From: Polyodon spathula
Taxonomy: Eukaryota; Chordata; Actinopteri; Acipenseriformes; Polyodontidae
Assembly: GCF_017654505.1 (NCBI RefSeq)
Contig: NC_054536.1
Coordinates: forward strand, 92,831,959-92,895,958
Length of the DNA stretch: 64,000 bases
Direction of reading: 5' to 3'
Part shown: positions 35,424 through 46,440 of the stretch, in pieces
Layout: each line of letters starts with the position of its first letter
Numbering within the stretch: the stretch's first letter is position 1
Position numbers and translations under genes: made by a program
Notes under the pieces: model-generated
Seen by the model: only the letters and a program-made list of their open reading frames with translations
What the model was told of the DNA's origin: nothing
Database searches by the model: none

Positions 35424-37347
35424 CTGGATACAGGTTGGCCAATGGGTGATGAGTGGGCTGAGTTGGGCCGGATTAAGCTATATGCAAGTCACGCTATAGC
35501 GTAGGGCCCCCAGCAAACTCCCGCGAAGTTGCCGTTTGTTTGGGACATTTTACAAAAACTGCACGCAGGTGGACGGGCCCACAAACACAGAAAGAGAGGC
35601 GCACAGAAGCTTGCTTTCAATTCATATTATTTCTTTTATGAGGGCCAGGCATTCCTTCTTGATTGCAGCATGCCTTGTCTCTGAATCTCTCGTGGAAGCA
35701 ACTTCCTGCTAATAATGTACGATACCAAATGCTCCATGCCCTCTACCTCTTGGGAGAGATCTGTCCCTAGCCCCATCAGAGGCAAGACAAAAAAGAAGTA
35801 AAGGACAGCCAGAAAAGTTAGTCCCTTTTTGTTAAGCCAGATTGTTTTGAATGCAGTGCTACTACTGCTCCATAGAAGGGATCTACGAATAGGTTTGGAA
35901 AAAAAATGTTCTTTTTGTTTTGCTATATATATAATTCTGCTGCTATCCTATAATAGCTGCTGGACTTTCTGGTAAACTAACAAAATCACTGACCCATTAA
36001 ACTCACTGGTGTGAGGAGTAAGCAGGATATAGAGCCCCTGTACACAGCCGGCCGCTACACTGGTGTGAAGAGTAAGCAGGATATAGAGCCCCCGCACACA
36101 GCCGGCCGCTACACTGGTGTGAAGAGTAAGCAGGATATAGAGCCCCCGCACACAGCCAGCCGATTCACTGGTGTGAGGAGTAAGGGGAATATAGATCCCC
36201 CGCACACAGCCGGCTGCTACACTGGTGTGAGGAGTAAGCAGGATATAGAGCCCCCGCACACAGCCAGCTGCTACACTGGTGTGAGGAGTAAGGGGAATAT
36301 AGATCCCCCGCACACAGCCGGCTGCTACACTGGTGTGAGGAGTAAGGGCGATACAGATCCCCCGCACACAATATGTTAATATCTTACAATATGTTAACGT
36401 GGAAAAAACATGGAAGTAAAATATAATCCTCCCACATTTGAAGATGATTAGGGGGTTTGTGGTAGAGACTTTCACAGTGTAACAGCTGGAATAGCAACAT
36501 CACTGTTATATACGTTCAGTGATGCCGTTCTGAATTTGAAGATACCAGAACGGCACTAAAGTATTCATAAATTATGATACAAATTCACATTTTATTTGCG
36601 TACTGAACTTCTAGTAACACTTATAACATGGTATTGCATTGGTCTGATTTCTACAAGTATTTCCACAAAGTGTCTCCATCTTGTCAGAATGTGTTACTTT
36701 ATGTGTCTGTGTGTCAATGGCAGAGCGATGATGCCTGAGCTACTGTAGAAACTGCATTCTGACGTGTTCCTGTGTTTAATAGAACCATGCCTCCCTGTGT
36801 GAACTGCAGTTATTAACGTGTTGCAATCTCGTTTTCATGTTCTGCTTGTAAATGAAAAATTAAGGCTTGACAGAAAATAACCTGTAAAATGAAATCAATT
36901 TTACTATTAACACGTTTCTCAATTGTGATTGAGATACACAAATGGCTTCACCAGTATCAAATGAATTCTTAAAGGAGAGTATAAAAGTCAGGGTAAAACA
37001 CAGCCCTAATTATAGGCTACATCGAGTGGCTTCAGCTGTCAGAACACCTATGAGAGGCATTGTTCCGTGGAAAACCCAGCTCAACTACACCACTGTATAT
37101 GTTTAATATGAAATAGAATGGGTTGTGGTGATCTGAAACACCACTGTATGTGTTTAATATGAAATGGAATGGGTTGTGGTGATCTGAAACACCACTGTAT
37201 GTGTTTAATATGAAATAGAATGGGTTGTGGTGATCTGAAACACCACTGTATATGTTTAATATGAAATAGAATGGGTTGTGGTGATCTGAAACACCACTGT
37301 ATGTGTTTAATATGAAATGGAATGGGTTGTGGTGATCTGAAACACCA
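34203..37347 (+). repeat. Segmental tandem repeat, copy 3 (3.1 kb)
   Basis: Shares the 53-base absence and the agccagccgattcactgg minisatellite variant with copy 2, but shares the cttcaccagtatcaaatgaa segment near 36946 with copy 1. It has seven units of the 54-bp array (36007-36362) and five of the 51-bp array (37088-37347). The last 51-bp unit turns into gtgtgtgatttttctgcag, the acceptor of the next spectraplakin exon. Confidence 0.95.
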
Positions 37348-37366
37348 GTGTGTGATTTTTCTGCAG

Positions 37367-37487
37367 TCTGTCCTGAGGAGGAGTTTCTCAGGGGATCGGT
37401 CCTGTCGTCCGAGGAGCTCCATTGCTGCGCTTGGGGTGGACCTCCACTTTGCATCCACGCAGGACTCTGAGTCTCCAGCACCAACAG
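37367..37487 (+). CDS. Spectraplakin C-terminal tail exon
   Basis: A 121-base exon between tttttctgcag and gttctc, phase 0 in and phase 1 out, in frame with the 26968-27134 exon. It encodes SVLRRSFSGDRSCRPRSSIA followed by ALGVDLHFASTQDSESPAPT. It is basic and Ser/Arg-rich, then acidic at the end, as expected for a spectraplakin tail after the GAR domain. There is no recognisable separate domain. The donor is weak in sequence (cag|gttctc), so the 3' boundary is less certain than the 5' one. Confidence 0.75.
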
Positions 37488-37655
37488 GTTCTCATTCACT
37501 TATTTACTGTTCCATTTATTTAGGTTTTCCTCAGCAAATATTTCAATTACTGCATTGATTTCAGAAACACACCTTATAAATATGTCAACTCATAAAAAAC
37601 ATGTCAAGGATAAGCCTAGATAATAAACTAATATTTTGCCAGTAATATCTCATAT

Positions 37656-37687
37656 TCACTCGGGTCTTGAGACAATGCATTTTTGCA
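37656..37687 (-). repeat. Inverted fragment of the 3.1-kb unit
   Basis: 32 bases (tcactcgggtcttgagacaa then tgcatttttgca) are the exact reverse complement of a stretch in each tandem unit (tgcaaaaatgcattgtctca then agacccgagtga, near 28226). The stretch is therefore part of a dispersed element present outside the triplication. Confidence 0.85.
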
Positions 37688-38489
37688 TAAACAGGTATCA
37701 CGAGGTAGTGTATAGCCAGACCTTAAGCTAAGTGTCTAGCAACCAGACAATGTTCAATACCACAGCAGTAGAAGCACTTAAACACCAAGTGGATACAATG
37801 TTCCATAAAAAGTGTCCCATTCTGTAAGACTAAGTACTGTAGATTGTATGACCTGACCTCAGGTCAAAGTTCCATTTGCACGTAGCTTATAAGGTCATTC
37901 AGGAAAAGGGTCTGTGTCTGTCAAGTTATTAGCTTAATAGCTAAGGCTGCACTTGTCACTTCCAGCTGATTATCATTCACGCTATAATTTTATTTTCCTG
38001 TGGGTGTAGTTCAATTTAAATCCTGCTTGCCAGACCGGTTTCAACTTCACTGTGTATCATGAATAAGTATTTACTCTATGGATGCAGAAATGTACTCTTT
38101 AATCAACATCTGTGTTGCGGGGGTGCGACATTAGTGGGCAACCAGGAATCACACGTACATTCAAGGACATACAGTTCAAGTGTGCACATTCTTTTAACTA
38201 GTTACTGCAGCAGAGACAAAGCTGCTATGTTTACAGTATTAGAGAAAAACTCAGAGAAAACCCTGTTTAACACACATATCCATATGCTTAGCATTGACAG
38301 AGGAAACTTAAGTAAGAGAGTACTCAGTATCTTTACACAGTACTGTTATCATCATGTCAGCTACAGCATTCTCTTTCTACCTCACTCAGTTTCAACATTG
38401 ACAAGTGGGATTCGTTTACTAATAATCACCCCCAATTGATATGGGTGTGTTTTGAGATGATTCTTCACAAAGGACAGTCGACACATTTT

Positions 38490-38504
38490 CATTAAAGCAT
38501 TTCT
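38490..38504. repeat. Target-site duplication of the L1-like LINE, 3' side
   Basis: cattaaagcatttct is repeated exactly at 45658-45672 and brackets a minus-strand LINE. The LINE's 3' tail follows directly (ttttttt at 38505 onward, i.e. A-rich on the minus strand). Confidence 0.85.
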
Positions 38505-38679
38505 TTTTTTAATATCTTTATTATCAGATTTTAGTTGACTGCGTTCAAGCAGTGGTATGAAATTAGCCTTAAAGAGAGGAAAAAGCAAATGTAACTTCAG
38601 ACACCTTCTTAAAGGGCAGTGTAGAGGGTAGAAGCGACACGGATGTATTAATAGGGAATAGTTCACTTTTATGTAAGTT

Positions 38680-39480
38680 TAGTTGGTAACCAGTGAGTGT
38701 CCCAAATTGGTCCAAAATTGACAAAACATGTGGAAGAGAAGAGCCTGGGTTTGTAATATATAGGAGGAGTTTGCATATAAAGATACTTTGTGTTCTTGAT
38801 CTTCCTGTACAATTCCTTCAATTCCTTGAGAGTGATGCAGAAAGATAGACAGAGGTTCAGTAGCAACAGCAAACAGTAATGGGGAAAGAGGGCAGCCTTG
38901 TCTTGTCCCCTGATGGAGTGGGAAGTACTCTGACTGTATTATTAATACAAACAGACGTGGACAGCGATGCATATAGCTGTTTAATCCATGATTTTAAATT
39001 TAGGGCCAAAGCCAAATTTTCAAATGTGGCAAAGAGGTAATTCCATTCGATGGGGTCAAATGCTTTTTCAGCATCAAGAGACACAAGGACTTCTGGCGGC
39101 CATTTGGATGAGGAGGAGTAAATTATATTGAATAGTATGCATAAATTAAAGGAAGAGTTTCTTCCCTGTATAAAACCAGTTTGATCTAATGAGATTAAAG
39201 AGGGAAGGATCTGTTCGAGGCGATGGGCCAGAACCTTAGAGATGATTTTAAAGTCGGCGTTGATGAGTGAGATCGGCCTATATGAATCACAGTGTAGGAG
39301 ATCCTTGTCTATATTCAATAGAAGAAATAGAAGCTTGAGAAAGTGTAGGAGGGAGGAGTCCTAAAGAGACTGAATCTCTGAAAAAAGAAGAAAGCAGCGG
39401 GGAAAGAGAAGCAGAGAATTTGTTGTAAAATTCCACAGGAAATCCATCCAGACCAGGGGATTTGCCGTTTTGCATAGATC
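38680..39480 (-). pseudogene. L1-like ORF2 reverse transcriptase region
   Basis: Minus frames give NGKSPGLDGFPVEFYNKF, then SYRPISLINADFKIISKVLA, LDQTGFIQGRNSS and LVSLDAEKAFDPIEWNYLF, in reverse-transcriptase block order for the L1/Tx1 clade. The family motif is AFDRIEW; here Arg is Pro. The later catalytic YADD box reads LYANSSYIL, so both catalytic aspartates are lost. Frames are broken near 39310 and 38930. The enzyme is dead. Confidence 0.88.
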
Positions 39481-39773
39481 TGATGGCTTGTTCTATCTCT
39501 GGGAGAGAGATTGGTTCCTCCAGAGTGATTTTGTACTGTTGGTCGACAGTAGGAATATTAAGGTTATGAAAGAAAGAATTAAATAAAGAAGGATTATCTG
39601 CAGATTCAGATGTATAAAGTTCAGTATAGAACTTTACAAATTAATTATTTATGTCTCGTGGATTACCCGTTGAGGGGCCTGCAGAGGTGTTAGTCTGAGT
39701 AATTAAGCACGTGGCAGCAGATTGGCGAGCCGGATGGGCTAAGAGTTTATTGGCTTTGTCTCCAAATTCATAT

Positions 39774-42231
39774 TGTCACGTCTGCTGCGTTTTGCAGATT
39801 TTCACGTACTCTTTTTATTCGGTCTTATTTATTTTCTGTTTACTCTGCACACACTCTTAACGCAGGGGAGACGTTAGGAGGACAGAGATGTTATAAACTC
39901 CTAGTGGTTTATGTTCGAGCACTGGACGAGCTGTAAGTAAGTCCATATAACCTTTATTTAATCGGAAAGAAAGACACTCAAGACTCATTCATTTTAAGTT
40001 TTACGAATCAGAGCAATGCTCTTTCGCTTTATTAAAATGCTTTTAATATTTGGAAAAAGGTAGGTTGATCAGACCACCAAATTCCAATACACGCGGTCTA
40101 CAAGCACCCACTCCTATATTTCAGTTTCATTCAATTTAACACTCTCTTAAAACCAAAACATAGTTTCAAAACCTTATAGCAATGCAACCAATACATGTAA
40201 GATATAATAATGTTAGTAATATGCTTACCTCCTATTATAAGGAAAAGTAGCGTGAACAAAGGAATCAGTCTGGTGGAGATCTGCAAGTGATGGACCACTT
40301 CACCCTGTCAAGCAAAGGTCTAGAATGTGGTACCCATTTGCGAAAAGTGTGAGTTTTTATAGGATTCATCTCCATAGGAATACATGGAGAATCTTTATCA
40401 AGTCCAACCTTATCTTTTTGGCACACAACAGCCTAAAAATTTAGAGCCTTGTGCCAACAATTAATAAAAATATAACACCTGGTCTACACATCCAATCATG
40501 ATCTCACCCGCTCATTTCTCGACCCCTCCTCTATCTAAAAAGCTAGGTGAAACAAAGAAAATAATATTATTTTGAATATATGAGTGTTGTTTGAAATATA
40601 TACAACACTATTAGTTATGATTATATTGATTATATGTATTAATGTCTAATAATATATTCCCTCATGCCATTCTATTCTTCAAATTAGTTTTCCTTCTCTC
40701 TTTACAGGCATGTGCTTAACAGATATTATAGGGAGCTTCCATCTTATGTTTTTAACATATGAGTTTCTTTTCATGGATAATCTATTTGTTTTTTATTTAA
40801 GTGTAAGATTGTAATGTCTCTGTCCTATGAGTTTCCTAACAGCATGAATTCAGCTGAACTGCGGACGACCTCCTATTTTTTTCAGCGGCACAAAAACCAG
40901 CTAAAACCGGTTTGCTAGCTGTGCACTTAGCTTTCCAATTTCCAGCGATAATCAAGGTTTATTCCAATTTTTCTGTGGTGGGAAGACACTCTAACCTTGA
41001 CGCTGTTAGATAAGAGAACTCCGCTCTTCATGCTAACTATCCCTCCACTTTCTGGCATGACTTTAAGACAGGCTCACAGCAAGTTATAGAGTTTTACCTT
41101 CTTCAAAACCTATCCCGTACTTTTAAAATGACTTTTTATTATCTGTTTAAGCTTCTTATTTTATATTTCAAACAGCATCTCTTTATGTTGCATCATCTTT
41201 TAACTCAGAATCAAACTAGACAGTTTACTCCCTATAGAACACAATTACTGACTATTTTAAATGTAAACTTACCTTGATGAGAAACAATTTCATGTACATT
41301 ATTATAACAGGCAGTGTTAAGCATATGGTCTTACACGCACAAATAGTTTATAGTAAAAAGCAAGCATATTAAAACTTATTTCAACATTTAACAACATTTT
41401 CTTAGGCTAAAAAGGGTGCTGCAGAAACTTAGCATTCAATTCTGGGAATCAAGCCCATCTTGATAAGAAACCAGTCCACGTCCCGGGTTTCAGCTCACTC
41501 CCAGCAGGACTCCACTTCGGTCTCAGGTTCCACTTGGGTAGGCTCAGTGAACACGACAATAGGCTCTCGAGTCCATCGTCTCGCATCACAGGTGTGAGTC
41601 GCCATGGCCTTGACTTCTTACCTACAAGAGACTTGTACACGCTTAGTAGGGACGCCTTCCTCACATTCTAATTTTCCCAGATGCGCCCATTTTACTAAGT
41701 GACCCTTTCACAACTCATGCATTCAATCCTCTTAATATCTTTTTGGGTTTACATTTAAATGAGAGAAAGAAACACCTACAGAATCATTGCATTCAAACAA
41801 GATTCTACAGTGTTTAGCCAAATGACTGCATGCCGGACAAAGTCTGAGCCCATTCACTGATGACTTGCTTTGGCACATATTACATGCACAATTAACAAGA
41901 GGATTATGTTTTATGTGTCAGGGTTACTTCTGCACCATGTACAATAGTTCTGGATCTGTACACATTGTTACTATACACTTCTTTCTGCTCACACAAGCTC
42001 ACTTCAGAAGGGATGCCATTCATCCAGAATACAATAGGGGGCCAAAACTCACTGTTTTTCATATTAGCAGGCACCCAACTTGTAGTTTGTTTATCATCAT
42101 TAGTGGGCAAACTCAATACAACTGAATCTGAATCAGTTGATGAACCATGAGCCTTAGCTGCTGAGATTCTCCATACAAAAGGATTCAATGTTTTACTGAC
42201 CAGCCTAGCTGATTCAGCGTTATTTGCGACA
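39774..42231 (-). mobile_element. LTR-type insertion (2458 bp) with 4-bp target duplication
   Basis: Interrupts the LINE linker exactly between two parts that rejoin in the family (ALLKSRHT-like upstream and YEFGDKANKLLAHP downstream). Ends are TGTCACG... and ...TTTGCGACA, i.e. TG...CA with a short inverted repeat, flanked by atat (39770-39773 and 42232-42235). No reverse transcriptase or integrase was recognised inside. It may be one very long solo LTR or a non-autonomous element. The minus orientation is suggested by open frames beginning near its right end. Confidence 0.7.
41904..42231 (-). CDS. Uncharacterised open frame at the edge of the LTR-type insertion
   Basis: The minus frame is open across the insertion end for about 109 codons (…ESARLVSKTLNPFVWRISAA … WPPIVFWMNGIPSEV … THKT). 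A second open stretch just downstream in another frame (about 41906-41730) has clustered cysteines (NCACNMCQSK, then LRLCPACSHLAKHC). The composition looks protein-like, so the element may encode an accessory or spliced product. I do not recognise either peptide, and an ATG inside the element appears only partway in. Confidence 0.35.
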
Positions 42232-42235
42232 ATAT

Positions 42236-42560
42236 GCAGTGTGACGGGACTTAAGAAGTCCCTGCTCAGCATATTTAGTGGTCAAACTCAGTCTGTAATT
42301 GAAGACGCTCCTTATAGAGGTCAGGTGTAGGGGAAGAGGCATAATGCTTATCAAGTTGTAAAATAAGGTCAGCAAGTTCAGAAAGTCTGGCAGATTGTTG
42401 CTTTTTTACTCTTGAGGTGTAACAGATTATCTGCCCACGCAGAAAGGCTTTGAGGGCTTCCCATAGGGTGGAATTGGAGATCTCTGGGCTGGAGTTAGTT
42501 TCAATGAAAAAAATTATTTCAGAACAAATAAACCGGACAAATTCTCCATCGGAAAGCGAG
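42236..42560 (-). pseudogene. L1-like ORF2 linker region
   Basis: The minus strand reads NSTLWEALKAFLRGQIICYT then SRVKKQQSARLSELADLI and LDKHYASSPTPDLYKERLQL, the segment between endonuclease and reverse transcriptase in L1/Tx1 ORF2. It is separated from its continuation (39490-39769, YEFGDKANKLLAHPARQSA) by the LTR-type insertion. Confidence 0.8.
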
Positions 42561-42599
42561 AAAGGGTTAAGCCACCATCTTACAAGAAAAAGAACAGTC

Positions 42600-43290
42600 A
42601 GGAAAGGATCGCTCTACTGATACAGGGGCATGGTGAAAGATAACAATGCTGTGATAGGTGCAGGTTTTATGAAGGAAGCCTATTGTCCAGCAAGAAATAG
42701 TCTATGCGTGAGAAAGAGTGGTGGACAGGAGAAAAGAAAGAGTAGTCCCTAGTGGTAGAAAACATAAATCTCCATGGGTCCAATTAATATGCTATACTGG
42801 TCAAGGAAGAAATGTAAGGCTAAGGCCGATTTGGAAAGAGAGGTAGGTTTTATAGCGATCAAGATAAGGGTTAAGCACACAATTAAAATCACCTCCAAGG
42901 ATTAAATGGTGGGTGTGAATGTCTGGCAAAGATGAAAGTAATTTAGAAACAAGGAGTATAAATGTTGGCCAGAATCACCGGGGTATTACAGAGATTCCTG
43001 TCACGATTACATACCTTCCATTAGCGTCAGCGATTACTTTGTCAACAGTAAAAGGGATATCTTTATAAATTAATATTGCTGCCCCCCCAACAAATACGAA
43101 ATTGTTCAATGGTGCGAAAATGAGTTTTCTGGAGGAAACTTATGCCCACGTTTAGATGTAAAAGATGGCTTAGTACTTTTATTTCTTTTAACTGGTTGGT
43201 TGTCCTTTAACATTCCTGTTGATAAAGTTAATAGGGCGCTCACCAGTAGAGACCCTTCTATTTACCATTCTCTGATCAGGGTGAAAAATA
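42600..43290 (-). pseudogene. L1-like ORF2 endonuclease (APE-type) region
   Basis: The minus strand gives GGAAILIYKDIPFTVDKVIA, DANGRYVIVTG, then LILGGDFNCVLNPYLDR, the GDFN motif of apurinic-type LINE endonucleases. The later PMEIYVF and LFLTHRLFLAGQ segments follow in order. There are several stops. Confidence 0.8.
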
Positions 43291-43383
43291 AATAAATATT
43301 GGATAAGAGAACATATCCCCCCTTACAGAGTACTGAAGAGTTGCAAAAAGCAAGGACATATTAGCGTTTGCGTGAAGAAAAAA

Positions 43384-43462
43384 ATATATATATATATATA
43401 TATATATAATACACACACATACACATACATATGCACATACATATACACACACACACACACAC
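43384..43462. repeat. Compound (TA)n(AC)n microsatellite
   Basis: A ta run is followed by acacacat/acatac repeats inside the LINE interval. Confidence 0.9.
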
Positions 43463-43802
43463 AGAAAAAAGAAAACCGCAGATTACAAAGTATGTGTATC
43501 AGTTGACTGTCATACAGAACTTCTATATGAGTAGGTAATAAAAATACCATTATTACCAACACCAAATCTAACAGCTGAGTGCTATAGTAATAGGAGAGAC
43601 AATAATTAAGTTCAGTGTGCTTTCCATACAGAGATCCAAAATCCAGAGAAAAATAAATAAATAAACATGGTAACTACATGGTGATTAAAAGTCAATTGGC
43701 AGATGCCGTATAGCTGGAGATTTAACAACAATCATAATAATAAAGAAAATAGAATTAAAGCAAGTTAATGAAATATATTAGACCCAGGGTCCAGCACAAA
43801 AT

Positions 43803-44081
43803 ACAGTATAATCGTAAATCTCGAAAAACTACTCACTTCTAAATCTTTTGTAGTCATTTTTGTATTACTTTAGTATAAATACATGTTAATTTGGATTCAT
43901 ATGTTGTTTTCTTCTGACTTTATGTGAACGAAAAGACACACATTTGCCCGTTTTCCCATTGGAAATAGTGATATTTTGAAATATAACTGTCCTGGTCACA
44001 AAAGCAAAGTTTATGGGTAATAATAGCCATATTCTATACTTTTGAGGCATAAGCAATTAGGAAAAAACACATATACTACTG
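43803..44081 (+). repeat. Dispersed repeat, copy B (truncated)
   Basis: Matches 74-345 over its whole length but begins after most of the ORF end, so it is a truncated copy. It is inserted in the LINE between ORF2 and ORF1 and is followed by a (TA)n run (44086-44165). Confidence 0.85.
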
Positions 44082-44083
44082 TT

Positions 44084-44144
<61 letters not shown>

Positions 44145-44699
44145 TCTATATATATATAGAATATATATATGTACATTAATATACAGCTGCTGACAGACAT
44201 TCACACACCCCAATGCAAGGAAATTTCCATACACCAGAGTGTGCAAACCCCAGACAACCACGTTTGCACATAACAGCGGTACATTATAGCACACAAATTA
44301 TAGTTGTATGAAACTGAGAACAGTATTGTATAGTTATTGATTTTAGAACCGGATTTAATTCCTTGATAAATCTTAGAAGTATAGTCTGTGATATCTCATG
44401 TTACACTATCGAACATTTGCCCTTTTGGGTGTGAAAACCTCACACAAATCAGAGATCCACGTACCACATAGGTCACATGTTTTTTATTACAAAAATAAAC
44501 CTTTTTTTTTTTTTCTTTTGATTTATTTAATAAAAAAAAAAAATAAATAAATAAATAAATAAATATTATCATTAAAAGTCCAGAAGTCAGCAAAGGCTCA
44601 GCATCACAATTCAGTAGAATGTCCACAGAAAGCTTGGGTAACAAAAATACTATTAACGGTTATAAATCTATTATAAAAGTCATGAAGCACAGTGAAGTT

Positions 44700-45400
44700 G
44701 GGTACTCATCTGGTACCTGTGGACTCTGGGCTTGGAGCAATGCGATCGTTGCAGAAAGGAACAGCCTCCTCGTGAGTGTTGAATGTGAATCGGGATCCAT
44801 TAAAGGTGATCTGGAGATGTGGAGGGTATAGCAGGCCATATCGTATCCCCGCTTCACGAAGCTGAGACTTAACCCTTCCAAAAGCTGCTCGACGTTTCGA
44901 AACCTCAGAGCTGAAATCAGGGAAGTACTCTGTACTCTGTTGCCATGGCAGTGAAGGGGGGCATACTCTTGGGCTAGACACAAGATTGGCTCTTTCGCTT
45001 GACAGTGATGGATTCTGGCAATAATGGCTCGAGGTCTCTCTCCAGTTTGTGGCTTCAGAGCAAGGGACCGGTGTGCTCTATCCAGTGTCAGGGGCTATCA
45101 AACCTCTCTTTCCCAAAAAGGTCTATAAGAAAGTTAGTCATAAAAGCTGTTGGTTGTTTCCCTTCACACCCTCCGGTATCCCAGTCACACGTAGATTCTC
45201 TCTACGACCCGTGCATTCCAAATTGTCCAGTTTAGATTTTATGGCTGTATTTTCGGTGGCGATGGTGGAGCATATTTTTTCCAAGGCAGCAACCCTGCTG
45301 TCAACATCACCGAGAGATTTCTCCACTTCTTGCAGCCGGCTCCCGTAGCCTTTCAATCGTGGTTTGTAGGGTGGAGATGGAGGATCGGGTCTCGATTCAG
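44700..45400 (-). pseudogene. L1-like ORF1 (coiled-coil, RNA-binding protein)
   Basis: The minus strand encodes a heptad-like segment (SRLQEVEKSLGDVDSRVAAL), then NTAIKSKLDNLECTGRRENL and RVTGIPEGVKG, the start of the ORF1 RNA-recognition domain. Further on it reads RRAAFGRVKSQLREAGIRYG and ITFNGSRFTFNTHEEA, the C-terminal domain. The parts lie in different frames, so the gene is broken. In active L1 the product coats the RNA and chaperones reverse transcription. Confidence 0.85.
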
Positions 45401-45657
45401 AAAGATTAAATCAGTCCATGGATACTAGACATCGAGGCTGCCAGCGAGGCCAGGGACGAATCACCGCCATCTTCAGCTGCATGGTCTGGCCTGTGTTCAG
45501 CCATGTTGACTCGTTCGGTTTCAGAGGCCTCGCTTGGTCTTGATTTTTGACATCGTAAAAAGTGCTAATAACTTTTATAATGTAGTAAATCTGAATCTAA
45601 TTGTAGGAGCTAGCTTGAGCCACGTCCTACTCACTTAGCATGCTAAATGGCGCTCCT

Positions 45658-45672
45658 CATTAAAGCATTTCT
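45658..45672. repeat. Target-site duplication of the L1-like LINE, 5' side
   Basis: cattaaagcatttct is identical to 38490-38504. The 5' end of the LINE (minus strand) begins ATGAGGAGCGCCATTTAGC next to it. Confidence 0.85.
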
Positions 45673-46194
45673 AACGGTTTACACAGTATCTCCAATCAGT
45701 TATCAGTTATCCTATTTACACCCCATTTTATACTTTAGGAGGGCAGGAAGCTCTCTGAACCTGGTTATGTGCAAGGAAGGCCGTCACCCTGTATCATACA
45801 GCACAACTTGTTTCTGCTGACAGCTTTTGGTTTCTACGTACCAGAGACACTGATAACACCTCGGCCAAGAGTCAGAGCCTTTATTTGACTTGGTTAATCA
45901 AAGATGCATGCTCTTGCACTGACGGCTTCAACTGTGGTATACTGTACTCTACATGTCTTTAAATGGTGCGCTACTCTGTGCTGTGTGTGGATTAGCTTGT
46001 TATGGAATATGAGTATGTGAATGGGAGTAGAAGAACAGGTACAAGTATGTATTATACAAACACATTTTCTTCCTGATAGTGTGATAAGTAGTACAGTGCA
46101 TGCAAATAAAGATAATAATACAACTGCAAGACAGTTTCCAAACTGTGTTGTAGATTGTAGTCCCTTCAGGAACCTGTCTTCTTGTTGAATTCTT

Positions 46195-46440
46195 ACCTTT
46201 ATTTTCATACACTGCAAGCACTTTGATGCGCTCTGCTCCCATTTACAGCCACTCTGGTGCAATATTTGAGTCTAGCAGGGGCTCAGAAAAAATAAGGAGC
46301 TCCTCGTTGGTTGCAACCTTCTTGAAATTTCTTACCAAAAAATGACAGCATTGCTTTATTATTCCCACCAGATGTAGACCGTTCACACAAGTTGTGTCCC
46401 GGCAAAGTGTCACAGTCCAGCATGACATCAAGGCTTTCAC
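46195..46440 (-). pseudogene. Exon-like minus-strand sequence of unknown identity
   Basis: The minus frame reads FKKVATNEELLIFSEPLLDS, NIAPEWL, a TAA, then MGAERIKVLAVYENKG followed directly by a good donor (gtaagaattc). The peptide looks protein-like and the frame is continuous apart from one stop, so this may be a decayed or retroposed exon. I do not recognise the protein. The surrounding 45673-47489 shows nothing else coding. Confidence 0.3.

Larger units (their letters stand above)
38505..45657 (-). mobile_element. Tx1/L1-like non-LTR retrotransposon, decayed, near full length
   Basis: Minus-strand LINE in the expected order from 45657 down: ORF1 (about 45400-44700), ORF2 endonuclease (about 43290-42500), linker, reverse transcriptase (about 39480-38680) and A-rich tail. 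It is bracketed by a 15-bp target duplication. Its 7.15 kb includes a 2.46-kb LTR-type insertion at 39774-42231 and further repeat material at about 43370-44400. Multiple stops and frameshifts show that it is inactive. Confidence 0.88.

Noticed and set aside
29838..36475. Open frames with repeats such as RSKQDIEPPHTAG and CVRGLYILLTPHTSVAA
   Set aside because: 54 and 51 bases are multiples of three, so open frames arise on both strands by period alone. There is no domain, start context or splice support.
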